Assembly (NCBI GenBank): GCA_949297575.1
Contig: CASFTB010000007.1
Span: 1-64,000, forward strand
Origin: an uncultured Bacillota bacterium
Lineage (GTDB): Bacteria; Bacillota; Clostridia; Christensenellales; Borkfalkiaceae
Length of the DNA: 64,000 nt
Reading direction: 5' to 3'
Shown here: one piece after another, positions 32,694 to 40,370 of the stretch
Numbering within the stretch: position 1 is the first letter of the stretch
How the letters are laid out: the number at the start of each line of letters is the position of its first letter
The notes under the pieces: model-generated
Seen by the model: only the letters and a program-made list of their open reading frames with translations
Told to the model about the DNA's origin: nothing
Databases searched by the model: none
Program-made: the position numbers and the translations under genes

Positions 32694-32716
32694 TCTTACG
32701 GAGGCGAAAAAGTACC

Positions 32717-33916
32717 ATGAAAATTCTGGTCGTAAACGCGGGGAGTTCCTCCCTCAAATATCAGCTGTTCGATATGGACACGGAGTCCGTCATCGTCAAG
32801 GGCGGCGCGGAGCGCATCGGCATCCCCGGTTCGCTGCTCAAACATAAGACGGCGGACGGAGAAAAACTCATCGAACAGGACATGCCCAACCATAAAGTCG
32901 CGATGCAGCTGGTGCTGAAGGCGCTCGTCGATCCCGAATACGGCGTGATCGGGTCCATGTCCGAGATCGATGCGGTGGGGCATCGCGTCCTTCACAGCGG
33001 CGGAGATTTCGACCGTTCCGTTCTGCTGAACGACGAAGTGCTGCGCATCTGCAAAAAGAATGCAGAGCTCGGGCCCCTGCACATGCCGGCGAATATCCTC
33101 GGCATGGAGGCATGCCGCGAGGTGATGCCGGATACCCCCATGGCGCTCGTCTTCGACACCGCATTCCATGCCACGATGCCGCCGCACGCATTTTTGTATG
33201 CGATCGACTATGACGACTACAAAAACTTCAAGATCCGTAAGTACGGCTTCCACGGGACCAGCCACAAATATGTCTCGCAGGAGGCGATCAAGTATCTCGG
33301 CATGCCTGCGGAACAGACGAAGATCGTCACCTGCCATCTCGGGGGCGGCTCCTCCGTCAGCGCGGTCCTCGGCGGGAAATGTATCGACACGAGCATGGGC
33401 TTTACGCCGCTGGCGGGCGTCCCCATGGGAACGCGCTCGGGAGACATCGACCCCGCAGTGCTCGAATATCTCGCGGAAAAGAAGGGGTATTCCGTCGCGG
33501 AGTGCGTCACGTATCTCAACAAGAAGTGCGGCGTTGCCGGCATCAGCGGTGTTTCCAGCGATTTCCGCGACCTGACGAAAGCGGCGGCCGAGGGGCACGA
33601 ACGCGCGCAGCTCGCGCTCGATGTCTTTGCGTACGGCGTAAAGAAATATATCGGCGCCTATACCGCGGCGATGAACGGCCTGAACTGCCTCGTCTTTACG
33701 GCGGGGATCGGCGAAAATACCTGGCAGGTCCGCAAGATGATCTGCGATGGGCTCGACTACCTCGGCATCCGCCTGGACGACGCGCGGAACAAACAAAAGA
33801 ACGACGGCAGGCTGCACGACATAACGGCGGAAGGCTCGGATGTAAGAGTTCTCGTCATCCCGACCAACGAAGAGCTGGTCATCGCCCGGGAAACGAAAGA
33901 GCTCGTCGAGGCATGA
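32717..33916 (+). CDS. ackA: Acetate kinase
   Basis: Makes ATP from acetyl phosphate, releasing acetate: the energy-yielding end of the Pta-AckA branch. ASKHA-fold motifs: VNAGSSSLKYQL at the N-terminus, FDTAFH with catalytic Asp/His, RKYGFHGTSHKYV, CHLGGGSSV and FTAGIGENTWQVR. 399 aa, normal. GGAGG upstream. No clear terminator follows, but the next gene has its own promoter. Confidence 0.98.
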   Translation: MKILVVNAGSSSLKYQLFDMDTESVIVKGGAERIGIPGSLLKHKTADGEKLIEQDMPNHKVAMQLVLKALVDPEYGVIGSMSEIDAVGHRVLHSGGDFDRSVLLNDEVLRICKKNAELGPLHMPANILGMEACREVMPDTPMALVFDTAFHATMPPHAFLYAIDYDDYKNFKIRKYGFHGTSHKYVSQEAIKYLGMPAEQTKIVTCHLGGGSSVSAVLGGKCIDTSMGFTPLAGVPMGTRSGDIDPAVLEYLAEKKGYSVAECVTYLNKKCGVAGISGVSSDFRDLTKAAAEGHERAQLALDVFAYGVKKYIGAYTAAMNGLNCLVFTAGIGENTWQVRKMICDGLDYLGIRLDDARNKQKNDGRLHDITAEGSDVRVLVIPTNEELVIARETKELVEA

Positions 33917-33967
33917 CCCTGTCACGCGGCGGCGCGAAAAATTTGTGCTTCTGCGTGAAGAAATGTG

Positions 33968-33996
33968 TTGACAAAGAACGGCAAATAGAGTATAAT
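33968..33996 (+). promoter_or_regulatory. Promoter of rpmF
   Basis: TTGACA (33968-33973), 17 bp, TATAAT (33991-33996), a perfect consensus. Confidence 0.9.
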
Positions 33997-34051
33997 CATT
34001 TAGTCAAATACCGAATTCGAGCGGAATACATAGAAAAGAGGTGTAAATAAG

Positions 34052-34237
34052 ATGGCGGTACCCAAGTCAAAACAGTCCAAGCAGAGGACGAATACGAGAT
34101 TCGCAAACTTTAAGGCAACGGCGCCCACCCTCGTGGAATGCCCGCATTGCCATGAGCTCAAGCAGCCCCATAAGGTCTGCAAGAAGTGCGGCTATTACGA
34201 CGGCAAAGAAGTCGTGAATACCGAAGAAAAGAAGTGA
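34052..34237 (+). CDS. rpmF: 50S ribosomal protein bL32
   Basis: 61-aa ribosomal protein beginning MAVPKSKQSKQRTNTRFAN in two recognisable pieces, with a four-Cys zinc site CPHC...CKKCG. GAGGTG ribosome site. In many Firmicutes a YceD/DUF177 gene precedes rpmF; here it is directly after ackA, with no such gene between them. Terminator at 34242. Confidence 0.97.
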   Translation: MAVPKSKQSKQRTNTRFANFKATAPTLVECPHCHELKQPHKVCKKCGYYDGKEVVNTEEKK

Positions 34238-34241
34238 TCTG

Positions 34242-34270
34242 AAGGACGGCAAGCATTGCCGTCCTTTTTT
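34242..34270 (+). terminator. Terminator of rpmF
   Basis: AAGGACGGCAA (34242-34252), loop GCA, TTGCCGTCCTT (34256-34266), then TTTT. Confidence 0.92.
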
Positions 34271-34318
34271 CTTCGGCCGAAAATTCATCGCCGCTTCACC
34301 TGTCTTTCTTTTTTACTC

Positions 34319-34347
34319 TTTACATTCCCCGCGGCGTGTGATAAAAT
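34319..34347 (+). promoter_or_regulatory. Promoter of the EFR1 gene
   Basis: TTTACA (34319-34324), 17 bp, TAAAAT (34342-34347). Confidence 0.65.
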
Positions 34348-34376
34348 AATGGAGAACTCTTATTTCGGAGAACGGC

Positions 34377-35156
34377 ATGAAACTTTGTCTCCTGTTTTTC
34401 AGCCCGACGCACACGACGAAAAAGATCGTCGGCACCGTGGGCAAGATCTTTTTCGAAAAGCTCCTCTGCGAAACGCGCATCATCGACCTCACGCCGCTTG
34501 CGGCGCGCCTCCGCACCTATTCCTTCGCGGAGGACGACATAGTCATCTTCGGGGCTCCCGTCTGGGGCGGCAGGGTGCCGGCCCTCGTCGCAGAAGCCGT
34601 GCGCGGCATGCACGGCTGCGGTGCTCGCGCGGTCGCCCTCTCCGTTTACGGCAACCGGGAGTACGATGACGCCCTGCTGGAGACGCGCGATCTCCTTGAA
34701 GGGGCAGGCTTCTCCGTCTGTGCGGCGGGGGCGTTCATCGGCGAGCATTCCTATACCGATCGCGTGGGGACGCGGCGGCCGGATGCGGAAGATCTGATCG
34801 CGGCCTCTACCTTCGGTCTCGCCGCCTTTGAAAAGGTGAAGGCGGGCATTCCCGTCCGCAAAAGGATACGGGGCAATGTGCCGTACAAGCCGCTCGGCCC
34901 CTTCATGCTTTCGCCCAAAACGGCCCCCGCGGCGGATGCGAAGAAGTGTATCCGCTGCGGGGCGTGCATCTCCGTCTGTCCTGTCTGCAACATTGCGTCC
35001 GACCTCTCCGATCTGGGACGGTGCGTCGCCTGCGCGGCGTGCGTGAAGTTCTGTCCGCAGGGCGCACGTGCCTTTACGGACGGCGGAGTTCTTGCCGCGC
35101 GCGAAAAGCTTGAAAAGAACTGTGTGGCCCGCAAACAGCCCGAATTTTTTATCTGA
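34377..35156 (+). CDS. EFR1 family ferrodoxin (flavodoxin-like plus 2[4Fe-4S])
   Basis: A 259-aa electron carrier. The N-terminal flavodoxin fold (SPTHTTKKI phosphate loop, FGAPVWGGRVPA) binds FMN; the C-terminus carries two clusters: CIRCGACISVCP (about residues 190-201) and CVACAACVKFCP. The EFR1 name covers these fused proteins of anaerobes; partners are unknown. It shares the transcript with the alarmone synthetase 21 nt downstream. Confidence 0.9.
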   Translation: MKLCLLFFSPTHTTKKIVGTVGKIFFEKLLCETRIIDLTPLAARLRTYSFAEDDIVIFGAPVWGGRVPALVAEAVRGMHGCGARAVALSVYGNREYDDALLETRDLLEGAGFSVCAAGAFIGEHSYTDRVGTRRPDAEDLIAASTFGLAAFEKVKAGIPVRKRIRGNVPYKPLGPFMLSPKTAPAADAKKCIRCGACISVCPVCNIASDLSDLGRCVACAACVKFCPQGARAFTDGGVLAAREKLEKNCVARKQPEFFI

Positions 35157-35176
35157 AAACAGAGGAGGGGATCGTT

Positions 35177-35854
35177 GTGGAAAAGACAGACGCGGAGGAG
35201 GCGTTCCGCCGCTTTTTGGACGAACGGCCGGCCCTCGAAACGCTTGAAAAATTTCAGGAACTGATGATGCGTTACGGCGCGGCGATCCGTGAAGTGCGGA
35301 CCAAGTTCGAAGTGCTCAACGACGAGTTTTCCTTTCGCACCAGCAGGAACCCCATCGAAAGCATCTCTTCGCGCATCAAAAAGCCGGCCAGCATCGTCGA
35401 AAAGCTGCGCAGGCAGGGCTTTCCGCTCACGATCGATTCGATCGAACAAAACCTGAACGACGTTGCGGGGATCCGCGTCATCTGTTCATTCATCGACGAC
35501 ATCTATATGGTCGCCGATCTCCTCGCCAAACAGGACGATATCACGGTGATCCGCACGAAAGACTATATTTTCCGCCCCAAACAGAACGGATACCGCAGCT
35601 ATCACATGATCGTCGAAGTGCCTGTCTTTTTTTCGGACGAAAAGCGTCCCATGCGGGTAGAGATACAGCTGCGCACCGTCGCAATGGATTTTTGGGCAAG
35701 CCTCGAACATCAGATGAAATATAAAAAGGGGAGCGCCGACCGCCCCGATATCGCGGCAGAACTCCGCAGCTGTGCGGAGACCATCGCCGCTACGGATGCG
35801 CGCATGCTCGGCATCCGCAAGCGCATCGAACAGCTGCAAAAGGACGAAGACTGA
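35177..35854 (+). CDS. Small alarmone synthetase, RelQ/YjbM-like (p)ppGpp synthetase
   Basis: 225-aa RelA_SpoT domain protein that makes (p)ppGpp from GTP or GDP and ATP. Motifs: SRIKKPASIVEKL, the catalytic DVAGIRVICSFIDDIY, KDYIFRPKQNGYRSYH (G-loop Tyr stacking on the base) and VEIQLRTVAMDFWASLEH. There is no hydrolase, TGS or ACT domain, so it is a single-domain synthetase. Start GTG 35177 after GAGGAGGGG. Co-transcribed with the EFR1 gene. Confidence 0.93.
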   Translation: MEKTDAEEAFRRFLDERPALETLEKFQELMMRYGAAIREVRTKFEVLNDEFSFRTSRNPIESISSRIKKPASIVEKLRRQGFPLTIDSIEQNLNDVAGIRVICSFIDDIYMVADLLAKQDDITVIRTKDYIFRPKQNGYRSYHMIVEVPVFFSDEKRPMRVEIQLRTVAMDFWASLEHQMKYKKGSADRPDIAAELRSCAETIAATDARMLGIRKRIEQLQKDED

Positions 35855-35881
35855 TTTTTTCCTCCTTTTCCTCCCGAATAC

Positions 35882-35910
35882 TTGCATTCCTCCTTTCATT
35901 GTTATATAAT
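35882..35910 (+). promoter_or_regulatory. Promoter of the YRRSF-domain paralogue
   Basis: TTGCAT (35882-35887), 17 bp, TATAAT (35905-35910). Confidence 0.75.
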
Positions 35911-35973
35911 ATAGAAGATAAAAATGACGGCGGTATTTCATTAGTTTCGGCCGCGCGTCAGGCAGAGGAGATC

Positions 35974-36906
35974 ATGGAAGGGTTAGATTTGTCGGGCATC
36001 TCTCAGGAGGAGTTTTCCCGCACACAGCGCGTTCTCGACGTGGAGAAGTGGCTCGCCAGCGAACGGGCGGGCCGCGACCTGTGCGGCACGATGTCTTGGT
36101 GTGCCTTTTGCGTCAAAGCGGAAGTGCATCCCTGCGCAAAGGCGCAGTTCCGCGAAAAACTGAGCGCCGAACTCGAGCGCATCGTCGAAGAAGAGGCGGA
36201 GGAGAGAGTCGCCGCGGAGGACGAGGCGGCGGGCGAAGGGGATACGGACGAAGTGCTTGCGGAAGCGGCCATGGAAGAAGCCGCGGAGGAAGACATCGCT
36301 GCGCCTTCTTCCGAGGAAAAGCTCGATAAAGAAGAGCTTTTCTCCGAGATCGCGGCCTCGGCGGGCGGCAAAAGAGAGGACGAGCCGGATGCAGCAGAAG
36401 AGGCCGCCGTTCCCGAAGGCTACGAGCGGGTCGTCCGCTATCGCCGCTCCTTCCGCTCCCGCATCATCCAGAATGCGCCGCTGCAGGACGCGTACACCGA
36501 ACTGAAAAACGCGCTGCTCGCTTACAGCGGGGTCAAAGCCCGCGTCTGTCAGAACGGAGAGAATTTCCGTATCGGGAAAAAGAAAGTGGCCAAGCTCGCG
36601 GTGAGCGGCAAAACGCTCTCACTCTTTTTGGCGCTCGATCCGTCCGAATTCGAAGATACTTCTTACCGCTTCGAAGATATGTCCGAAAAGAAGTCGCACC
36701 GCGAAACGCCGATGCGCGTCAAGATCACTTCCCGCCGTGCGCTCAAACAGGCAAGGGAGCTGTTCGCCTGCCTGGCCGGGAAGGAGGGCATCGCCGAAGT
36801 CGGGTGCATCTATACCGATTTCCACTTCGCCTACCGTTCGGACGAATACCTCATCGAAAAGGGGCTCATCAGGCCGTATACGGCACTTGTCCGCAAAAAG
36901 AAATAA
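35974..36906 (+). CDS. Uncharacterised acidic protein sharing the YRRSF-type domain with the 4335 protein
   Basis: 310 aa, function unknown. An N-terminal helical region (1-60) has four cysteines (CGTMSWCAFC, PCAKA), a low-complexity acidic linker runs from about 65 to 145, and the C-terminal domain (about 150-310) starts YRRSFRSRIIQ. This domain matches 4335-5903 through YRRS(F/Y), R-I-G-K-K-K/VGRKQFAKL, YF/LFLALDP, Y-x-F-x-D-(M/V)-SEKK and LI-x-x-GLI. It has no transmembrane segment and no uL15-like part, so here the domain is cytoplasmic. Start ATG 35974 has AGAGGAG upstream. Monocistronic. Confidence 0.75.
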   Translation: MEGLDLSGISQEEFSRTQRVLDVEKWLASERAGRDLCGTMSWCAFCVKAEVHPCAKAQFREKLSAELERIVEEEAEERVAAEDEAAGEGDTDEVLAEAAMEEAAEEDIAAPSSEEKLDKEELFSEIAASAGGKREDEPDAAEEAAVPEGYERVVRYRRSFRSRIIQNAPLQDAYTELKNALLAYSGVKARVCQNGENFRIGKKKVAKLAVSGKTLSLFLALDPSEFEDTSYRFEDMSEKKSHRETPMRVKITSRRALKQARELFACLAGKEGIAEVGCIYTDFHFAYRSDEYLIEKGLIRPYTALVRKKK

Positions 36907-36926
36907 TTTCTGCCGGACAGAGCAGA

Positions 36927-36955
36927 GGGCGTCCGCGGCTGCGGGCGCCCTTTTT
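36927..36955 (+). terminator. Terminator of the YRRSF-domain gene
   Basis: GGGCGTCCGC (36927-36936), loop GGCT, GCGGGCGCCC (36941-36950), then TTTTT. Confidence 0.9.
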
Positions 36956-37034
36956 GCTGCCCGGGAGCTGCCGTTTTTACGCCGCGGCGCGTTTTGTAAA
37001 GCCTGTCTGCCGGATTTTTTCGTAAATGAGCACA

Positions 37035-37079
37035 ACTGTTGCATATGCAACAGTATTTTCTCCTCCCGAATGATAGAAT
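37035..37079 (+). promoter_or_regulatory. 20-bp perfect palindrome over the -35 region of the rubrerythrin promoter
   Basis: ACTGTTGCATATGCAACAGT (37035-37054) is an uninterrupted palindrome. TAGAAT (37074-37079) is the best -10; the -35 at 17 bp spacing would be 37051-37056, overlapping the palindrome. This is the geometry of a repressor operator. The core TTGC-N4-GCAA does not match PerR, Rex or LexA sites known to me. Confidence 0.7.
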
Positions 37080-37133
37080 AATAGGCGTAAAGAGGAAGCG
37101 TTCCGCTCCCGAAAAAAAAGAGAGGTTATTAAA

Positions 37134-37667
37134 ATGAAGAGATGTAAAATTTGCGGCGAGATCGTCGCCGATGACGTTACCGTTTGCCCCGTCTGCAAGG
37201 CGACCGTATTTGTCGCCATCGAGGAAAACGCGGAGATCAAATTTGCCTGTGAGCACGAAGTAGGTGTGGCGAAGGGCCTCGACGAGGAAGTCGTCGCAGG
37301 GCTGCGCGCCAACTTTGAAGGCGAATGCACCGAGGTCGGCATGTATCTCGCGATGGCGCGCGTCGCCGAGCGCGAGGGATATCCCGAGGTGGCGGAAGCT
37401 TACAAGCGCTACGCGTATGAAGAGGCTGAACATGCTTCCAAGTTTGCAGAGCTGCTCGGGGAGTGCATCACCGATTCCACGAAGAAGAACCTCGAGCTGC
37501 GCGTCGCCGCCGAGACGGGCGCCTGCGAGGGCAAGCTCGCGATCGCGAAGAGGGCGAAAGAGCTCGGCTATGACGCCATTCATGACACCGTTCACGAAAT
37601 GGCAAAGGACGAGGCGCGCCACGGCGCGGGCTTCAACGGGCTGCTGAAGCGCTATTTCAAAAACTGA
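37134..37667 (+). CDS. Reverse-rubrerythrin-like diiron protein
   Basis: Detoxifies peroxide or oxygen using reduced pyridine nucleotide via electron carriers. Domain order is reversed: an N-terminal rubredoxin-like four-Cys site (C4, C7, C18, C21: CKIC...CPVC) precedes the ferritin-like four-helix domain (about 45-177) with ExxH-type ligands ([29 protein letters not shown]). This arrangement and the 177-aa length match clostridial reverse rubrerythrins. The Cys pairs are closer than in classical rubredoxin. Controlled by a promoter with a perfect palindrome; the terminator is shared with the opposite gene. Confidence 0.9.
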   Translation: MKRCKICGEIVADDVTVCPVCKATVFVAIEENAEIKFACEHEVGVAKGLDEEVVAGLRANFEGECTEVGMYLAMARVAEREGYPEVAEAYKRYAYEEAEHASKFAELLGECITDSTKKNLELRVAAETGACEGKLAIAKRAKELGYDAIHDTVHEMAKDEARHGAGFNGLLKRYFKN

Positions 37668-37683
37668 TAAAAGAAACAGAAAA

Positions 37684-37716
37684 AGAGGGGGTGCCGCGTA
37701 TTGCGGCGCCCCCTCT
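37684..37716. terminator. Bidirectional terminator
   Basis: AGAGGGGGTGCCGC (37684-37697), loop GTATT, GCGGCGCCCCCTCT (37703-37716): 14-bp stem between convergent genes, A-rich on the left and T/C-containing on the right. Confidence 0.85.
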
Positions 37717-37742
37717 CTGCACATCCTGTCATAGAGGTCCGT

Positions 37743-38201
37743 TCATTCTTCCTCTTTGTCGTCATCGGACGCATCGTAAAGGATGGAAGGCTTTCTTCCC
37801 GTAATGTCTTTTACAAAGTCGTTGTACCATTCCGGTTTTACGACGATCACCGTAAAACGCTCGTCCTTGAAGTAGAGCACGAGCTTGTTCGTGTGCGTAA
37901 AGAGATGGATGCGTACGATATCCTCGATCTGATAGACGGATTTTATGAATCCGAACCAGAGCACGATCTGCGTGTCCGACACTTTATATACGGAACGGAT
38001 GAGCACAGACGGAAAGATCGCCAGGGCGAGCGCGGCGACGAGCAGCGTCACGGCATATTGCAGCCCGAGCTGAACGGTGACGTCTCCGCCGTTGCTCCAT
38101 ATCCTGTAGGCAGTGTAGGCCGCGGCACCCAGACCGAGGAGAATGCCCGCGATGCAGCCGATGACGGCGAGTTTTGAAAGCCTGAATCTGTAAGTGGTCA
38201 T
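37743..38201 (-). CDS. Membrane protein with a bacterial PH-like domain
   Basis: 152 aa: two transmembrane helices (about 11-36 and 46-68), then a beta-rich domain (about 69-135) with the bacterial PH-domain pattern KVSDTQIVLWFGFIKSVYQIEDIVRI in two pieces (SDTQIVLWFG, IEDIVRIHLF). The C-terminal tail is acidic. No function is known for this type. It stands alone, convergent with the rubrerythrin gene. About 220 nt of spacer between it and the ATP synthase operon hold only the atp promoter and a GCACG/CGTGC hairpin. Confidence 0.7.
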   Translation of the reverse strand: MTTYRFRLSKLAVIGCIAGILLGLGAAAYTAYRIWSNGGDVTVQLGLQYAVTLLVAALALAIFPSVLIRSVYKVSDTQIVLWFGFIKSVYQIEDIVRIHLFTHTNKLVLYFKDERFTVIVVKPEWYNDFVKDITGRKPSILYDASDDDKEEE

Positions 38202-38364
38202 GTTTTTTTCCTCGCAGTTATTTTAACATACTGCGGAGCAAAAAGCAAGGAAAGAGGCGTTTTTTTGCGATCACAGTATTTTTTTCGGCGGCAGAAAGAC
38301 GGCTTCGCCGGAGCGGCGGGGCGATCTATAAGAATTTTTTATCGCGCACGGCGCGTGCATTCGC

Positions 38365-38393
38365 TTGTAAATTCACGGCAAAAGTGGTAGAAT
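38365..38393 (+). promoter_or_regulatory. Promoter of the atp operon
   Basis: TTGTAA (38365-38370), 17 bp, TAGAAT (38388-38393), about 30 nt before the first gene. Confidence 0.65.
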
Positions 38394-38422
38394 AGCTTTG
38401 ACTCAAGGCGAGAGGTTATATT

Positions 38423-39211
38423 GTGTTGCATGTATCGGGGCTGCTTGCGATCGATTTTTCGCACCTGGCAGACAAAATTTTTCCGAATATAGAGGACCAT
38501 GTCATCGAATGGGGCTTCTTCGTCGTCAATGACAGCGTCTTTTCCGGTTTTATCGTCGTCGTCGCGCTGCTGCTCGCCGCGCTTGCCTTTCGGCTGACGG
38601 TCATCCGGCACTGGAAGACGACGCCCACCGGACCGCAGATGTTCCTCGAATGGTTGGTCAGCTTCTTTGATAAGAGCGCGGACGAGATGACGGAGAAGTA
38701 CAGCGGGCTGATGGGGCCGTATACCCTCGGGGCCGCGGCGTACATCTGCTGCGGCGTCCTCATCGAGTTGTTCGGCCTGCGCCCCGCGATCGCAGATCTG
38801 GGCGCATGTATCGCGCTCGCCCTGGCGACCTTCCTTTTTATCCATACCCTCGGGTTTGCGAAAAACAAGGCGCGCAGGCTGCTGCACTACGTCAACCCCA
38901 TCAATATCGTCACAGACCTCGCCGTGCCCGTTTCCATGACCTTCCGTCTCTTCGGCAGCATCCTGAGCGGCATGGTGATTATGGACATGGTCTATATCCT
39001 GGTAGAGGGGATATGGTATATCGGCCTTCCGCTGATCCTGCCGGCGATCTTAACGCCTCTGTTCACCCTCTTCCACGCATTTATTCAGTCATATGTGTTC
39101 GCTTCCCTGACGCTCACGTTCGTGCAGGAAGCGATAGAAACTCCGCCGCGACGGCAGAAGCGGAAAAAGAAAGCCCCGCAGGGCGCCGCGTCGCTGCCGG
39201 CCAATACCTGA
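38423..39211 (+). CDS. atpB: F1Fo ATP synthase subunit a
   Basis: Membrane stator that carries the ion half-channels next to the c-ring. About 262 aa with five to six helices. The essential Arg is R175 in VPVSMTFRLFGSILSG, and the C-terminal HAFIQSYVFASLTLTFVQEA helix is typical. A basic tail of about 25 residues (RRQKRKKKAP) follows the last helix and is longer than usual. Start GTG 38423 after GAGAGG. There is no atpI before it. First gene of the operon. Confidence 0.95.
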   Translation: MLHVSGLLAIDFSHLADKIFPNIEDHVIEWGFFVVNDSVFSGFIVVVALLLAALAFRLTVIRHWKTTPTGPQMFLEWLVSFFDKSADEMTEKYSGLMGPYTLGAAAYICCGVLIELFGLRPAIADLGACIALALATFLFIHTLGFAKNKARRLLHYVNPINIVTDLAVPVSMTFRLFGSILSGMVIMDMVYILVEGIWYIGLPLILPAILTPLFTLFHAFIQSYVFASLTLTFVQEAIETPPRRQKRKKKAPQGAASLPANT

Positions 39212-39262
39212 TCTTCGGGTCGGGCGGTACGTTCAAAACATAACACCACGGAGGTAGGAACA

Positions 39263-39520
39263 ATGGAATTACTCATCACGATGATCGCAAATTTTCTCGC
39301 GACGGACGGCGCCCTTCTCGGCGCAGGTATCGCCGCGATCACCGGTCTCGGCGCCGGTATCGGTATGGGCATCGCTACGGGGAAGGCGGTCGAGGCGACC
39401 GCCCGCCAGCCCGAAGCCGTGGGTAAGATCCGCACGATGCTGCTGCTCGGGCTTGCTTTTGCGGAGACGACCGCCATTTACGGCCTGCTCGTCAGCATCC
39501 TGCTGATCTTCGTCTCTTAA
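39263..39520 (+). CDS. atpE: F1Fo ATP synthase subunit c
   Basis: 85-aa hairpin of two helices forming the rotor ring. The loop [12 protein letters not shown] is textbook, and the ion-binding carboxylate is E68 in [10 protein letters not shown]. The residue matching Gln32 of the sodium-binding Ilyobacter ring is M35 ([10 protein letters not shown]) and the position matching Val63 is Phe, so the sodium motif is not complete even though E68 is followed by Thr. Proton coupling is therefore more likely, by inference. GGAGG precedes the ATG. Confidence 0.96.
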   Translation: MELLITMIANFLATDGALLGAGIAAITGLGAGIGMGIATGKAVEATARQPEAVGKIRTMLLLGLAFAETTAIYGLLVSILLIFVS

Positions 39521-39595
39521 AGCGCCCCTCGGGAGGAGAGCCCGCGGCGGGATCTGTCCGTCCGCGTGCAGATATATTTTACATAAAGGTGTATA

Positions 39596-40129
39596 ATGGG
39601 TATTGAAACGATAGCGAGCCAGCTGCTCGCCAACCCTTTCGAAGCACTCGGCCTCGAATGGCAAAGCGTGGTGCTCCATCTTGTCAATCTGGTCATTCTC
39701 ACGGTTGGCCTTTATTTTCTGCTCTTCAAGCCCGTCAAACGGATGATCAAGGAACGGCAGGACAAGATACGGAAAATGGAAAAGGAAAACGCCGACCTCA
39801 ACGAGGAGGTGAAGGAAATGAAGGCGAGCACGGAGCTCATTCTTTCCGATGCCAAAAAGGAGGCCGCGTCTATCCACGAGAATGCCGTCAAGGTGGCGAA
39901 CCAGAAGGCGGACGACATCGTTTCTTCCGCGCGCCGCCAGGCCAAGAGCCTGATCGAACGCACGGAAAAGGAAATGGAGGAGGAGCAGCGCAAGCTGCAG
40001 TCCGACATCGAGCAGCAGATCGCAGACGTGTCGATGGCGGTAGCCGAAAAGGTGCTCAACCGAAAGATCACCCCCGAAGACGACAAAAAGCTGATCGAAG
40101 ATTGTCTCGCACAGTGGAGCAAAGACTGA
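39596..40129 (+). CDS. atpF: F1Fo ATP synthase subunit b
   Basis: Peripheral stalk: an N-terminal membrane helix (about 24-43, VNLVILTVGLYFLLFKPV) followed by a long charged coiled coil to residue 177. Extensive K/E heptads are typical. It ends 1 nt before the shortened delta gene. Because the delta subunit lacks its F1-binding N-terminal domain, this b subunit may contact F1 in a different way. Length itself is normal. Confidence 0.95.
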   Translation: MGIETIASQLLANPFEALGLEWQSVVLHLVNLVILTVGLYFLLFKPVKRMIKERQDKIRKMEKENADLNEEVKEMKASTELILSDAKKEAASIHENAVKVANQKADDIVSSARRQAKSLIERTEKEMEEEQRKLQSDIEQQIADVSMAVAEKVLNRKITPEDDKKLIEDCLAQWSKD

Positions 40130-40130
40130 T

Positions 40131-40349
40131 ATGGAAACGCACGAAGGCACGGCGAGGGTGATCCTCGCGAGGAGGCCGGACCCCGACCTCAACAAAAAGA
40201 TCGTCGCGTTTACGCAGAGCCGCGGCTGTACGGCGGTGAAGTATACCATCGACCCGAAGATCGTCGGCGGCATTATAATTTATATAGGCGACGTTATTTA
40301 CGACGGCTCCCTGCGGAGCCGCCTGGATACTATCAAGAGATCGATATGA
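40131..40349 (+). CDS. atpH: Shortened F1Fo ATP synthase delta subunit (C-terminal domain only)
   Basis: 72 aa in the place where atpH (about 180 aa) belongs, between b and alpha. It matches only the C-terminal domain: the strand VILARRPDPDLNKKIVAF, then TIDPKIVGGIIIYIGDVIYDGSLRSRLDTIKRSI in pieces DPKIVGGI, IGDVIYDGS and SRLDTIK. The N-terminal six-helix bundle that binds the alpha subunit is absent. The preceding base region is atpF coding, with stop and ATG 1 nt apart, and no other reading frame encodes the missing part. So this is a true short gene rather than a frameshift, as far as the sequence shows. Confidence 0.85.
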   Translation: METHEGTARVILARRPDPDLNKKIVAFTQSRGCTAVKYTIDPKIVGGIIIYIGDVIYDGSLRSRLDTIKRSI

Positions 40350-40370
40350 CGTTGCCTGCGCAGGAGTACA

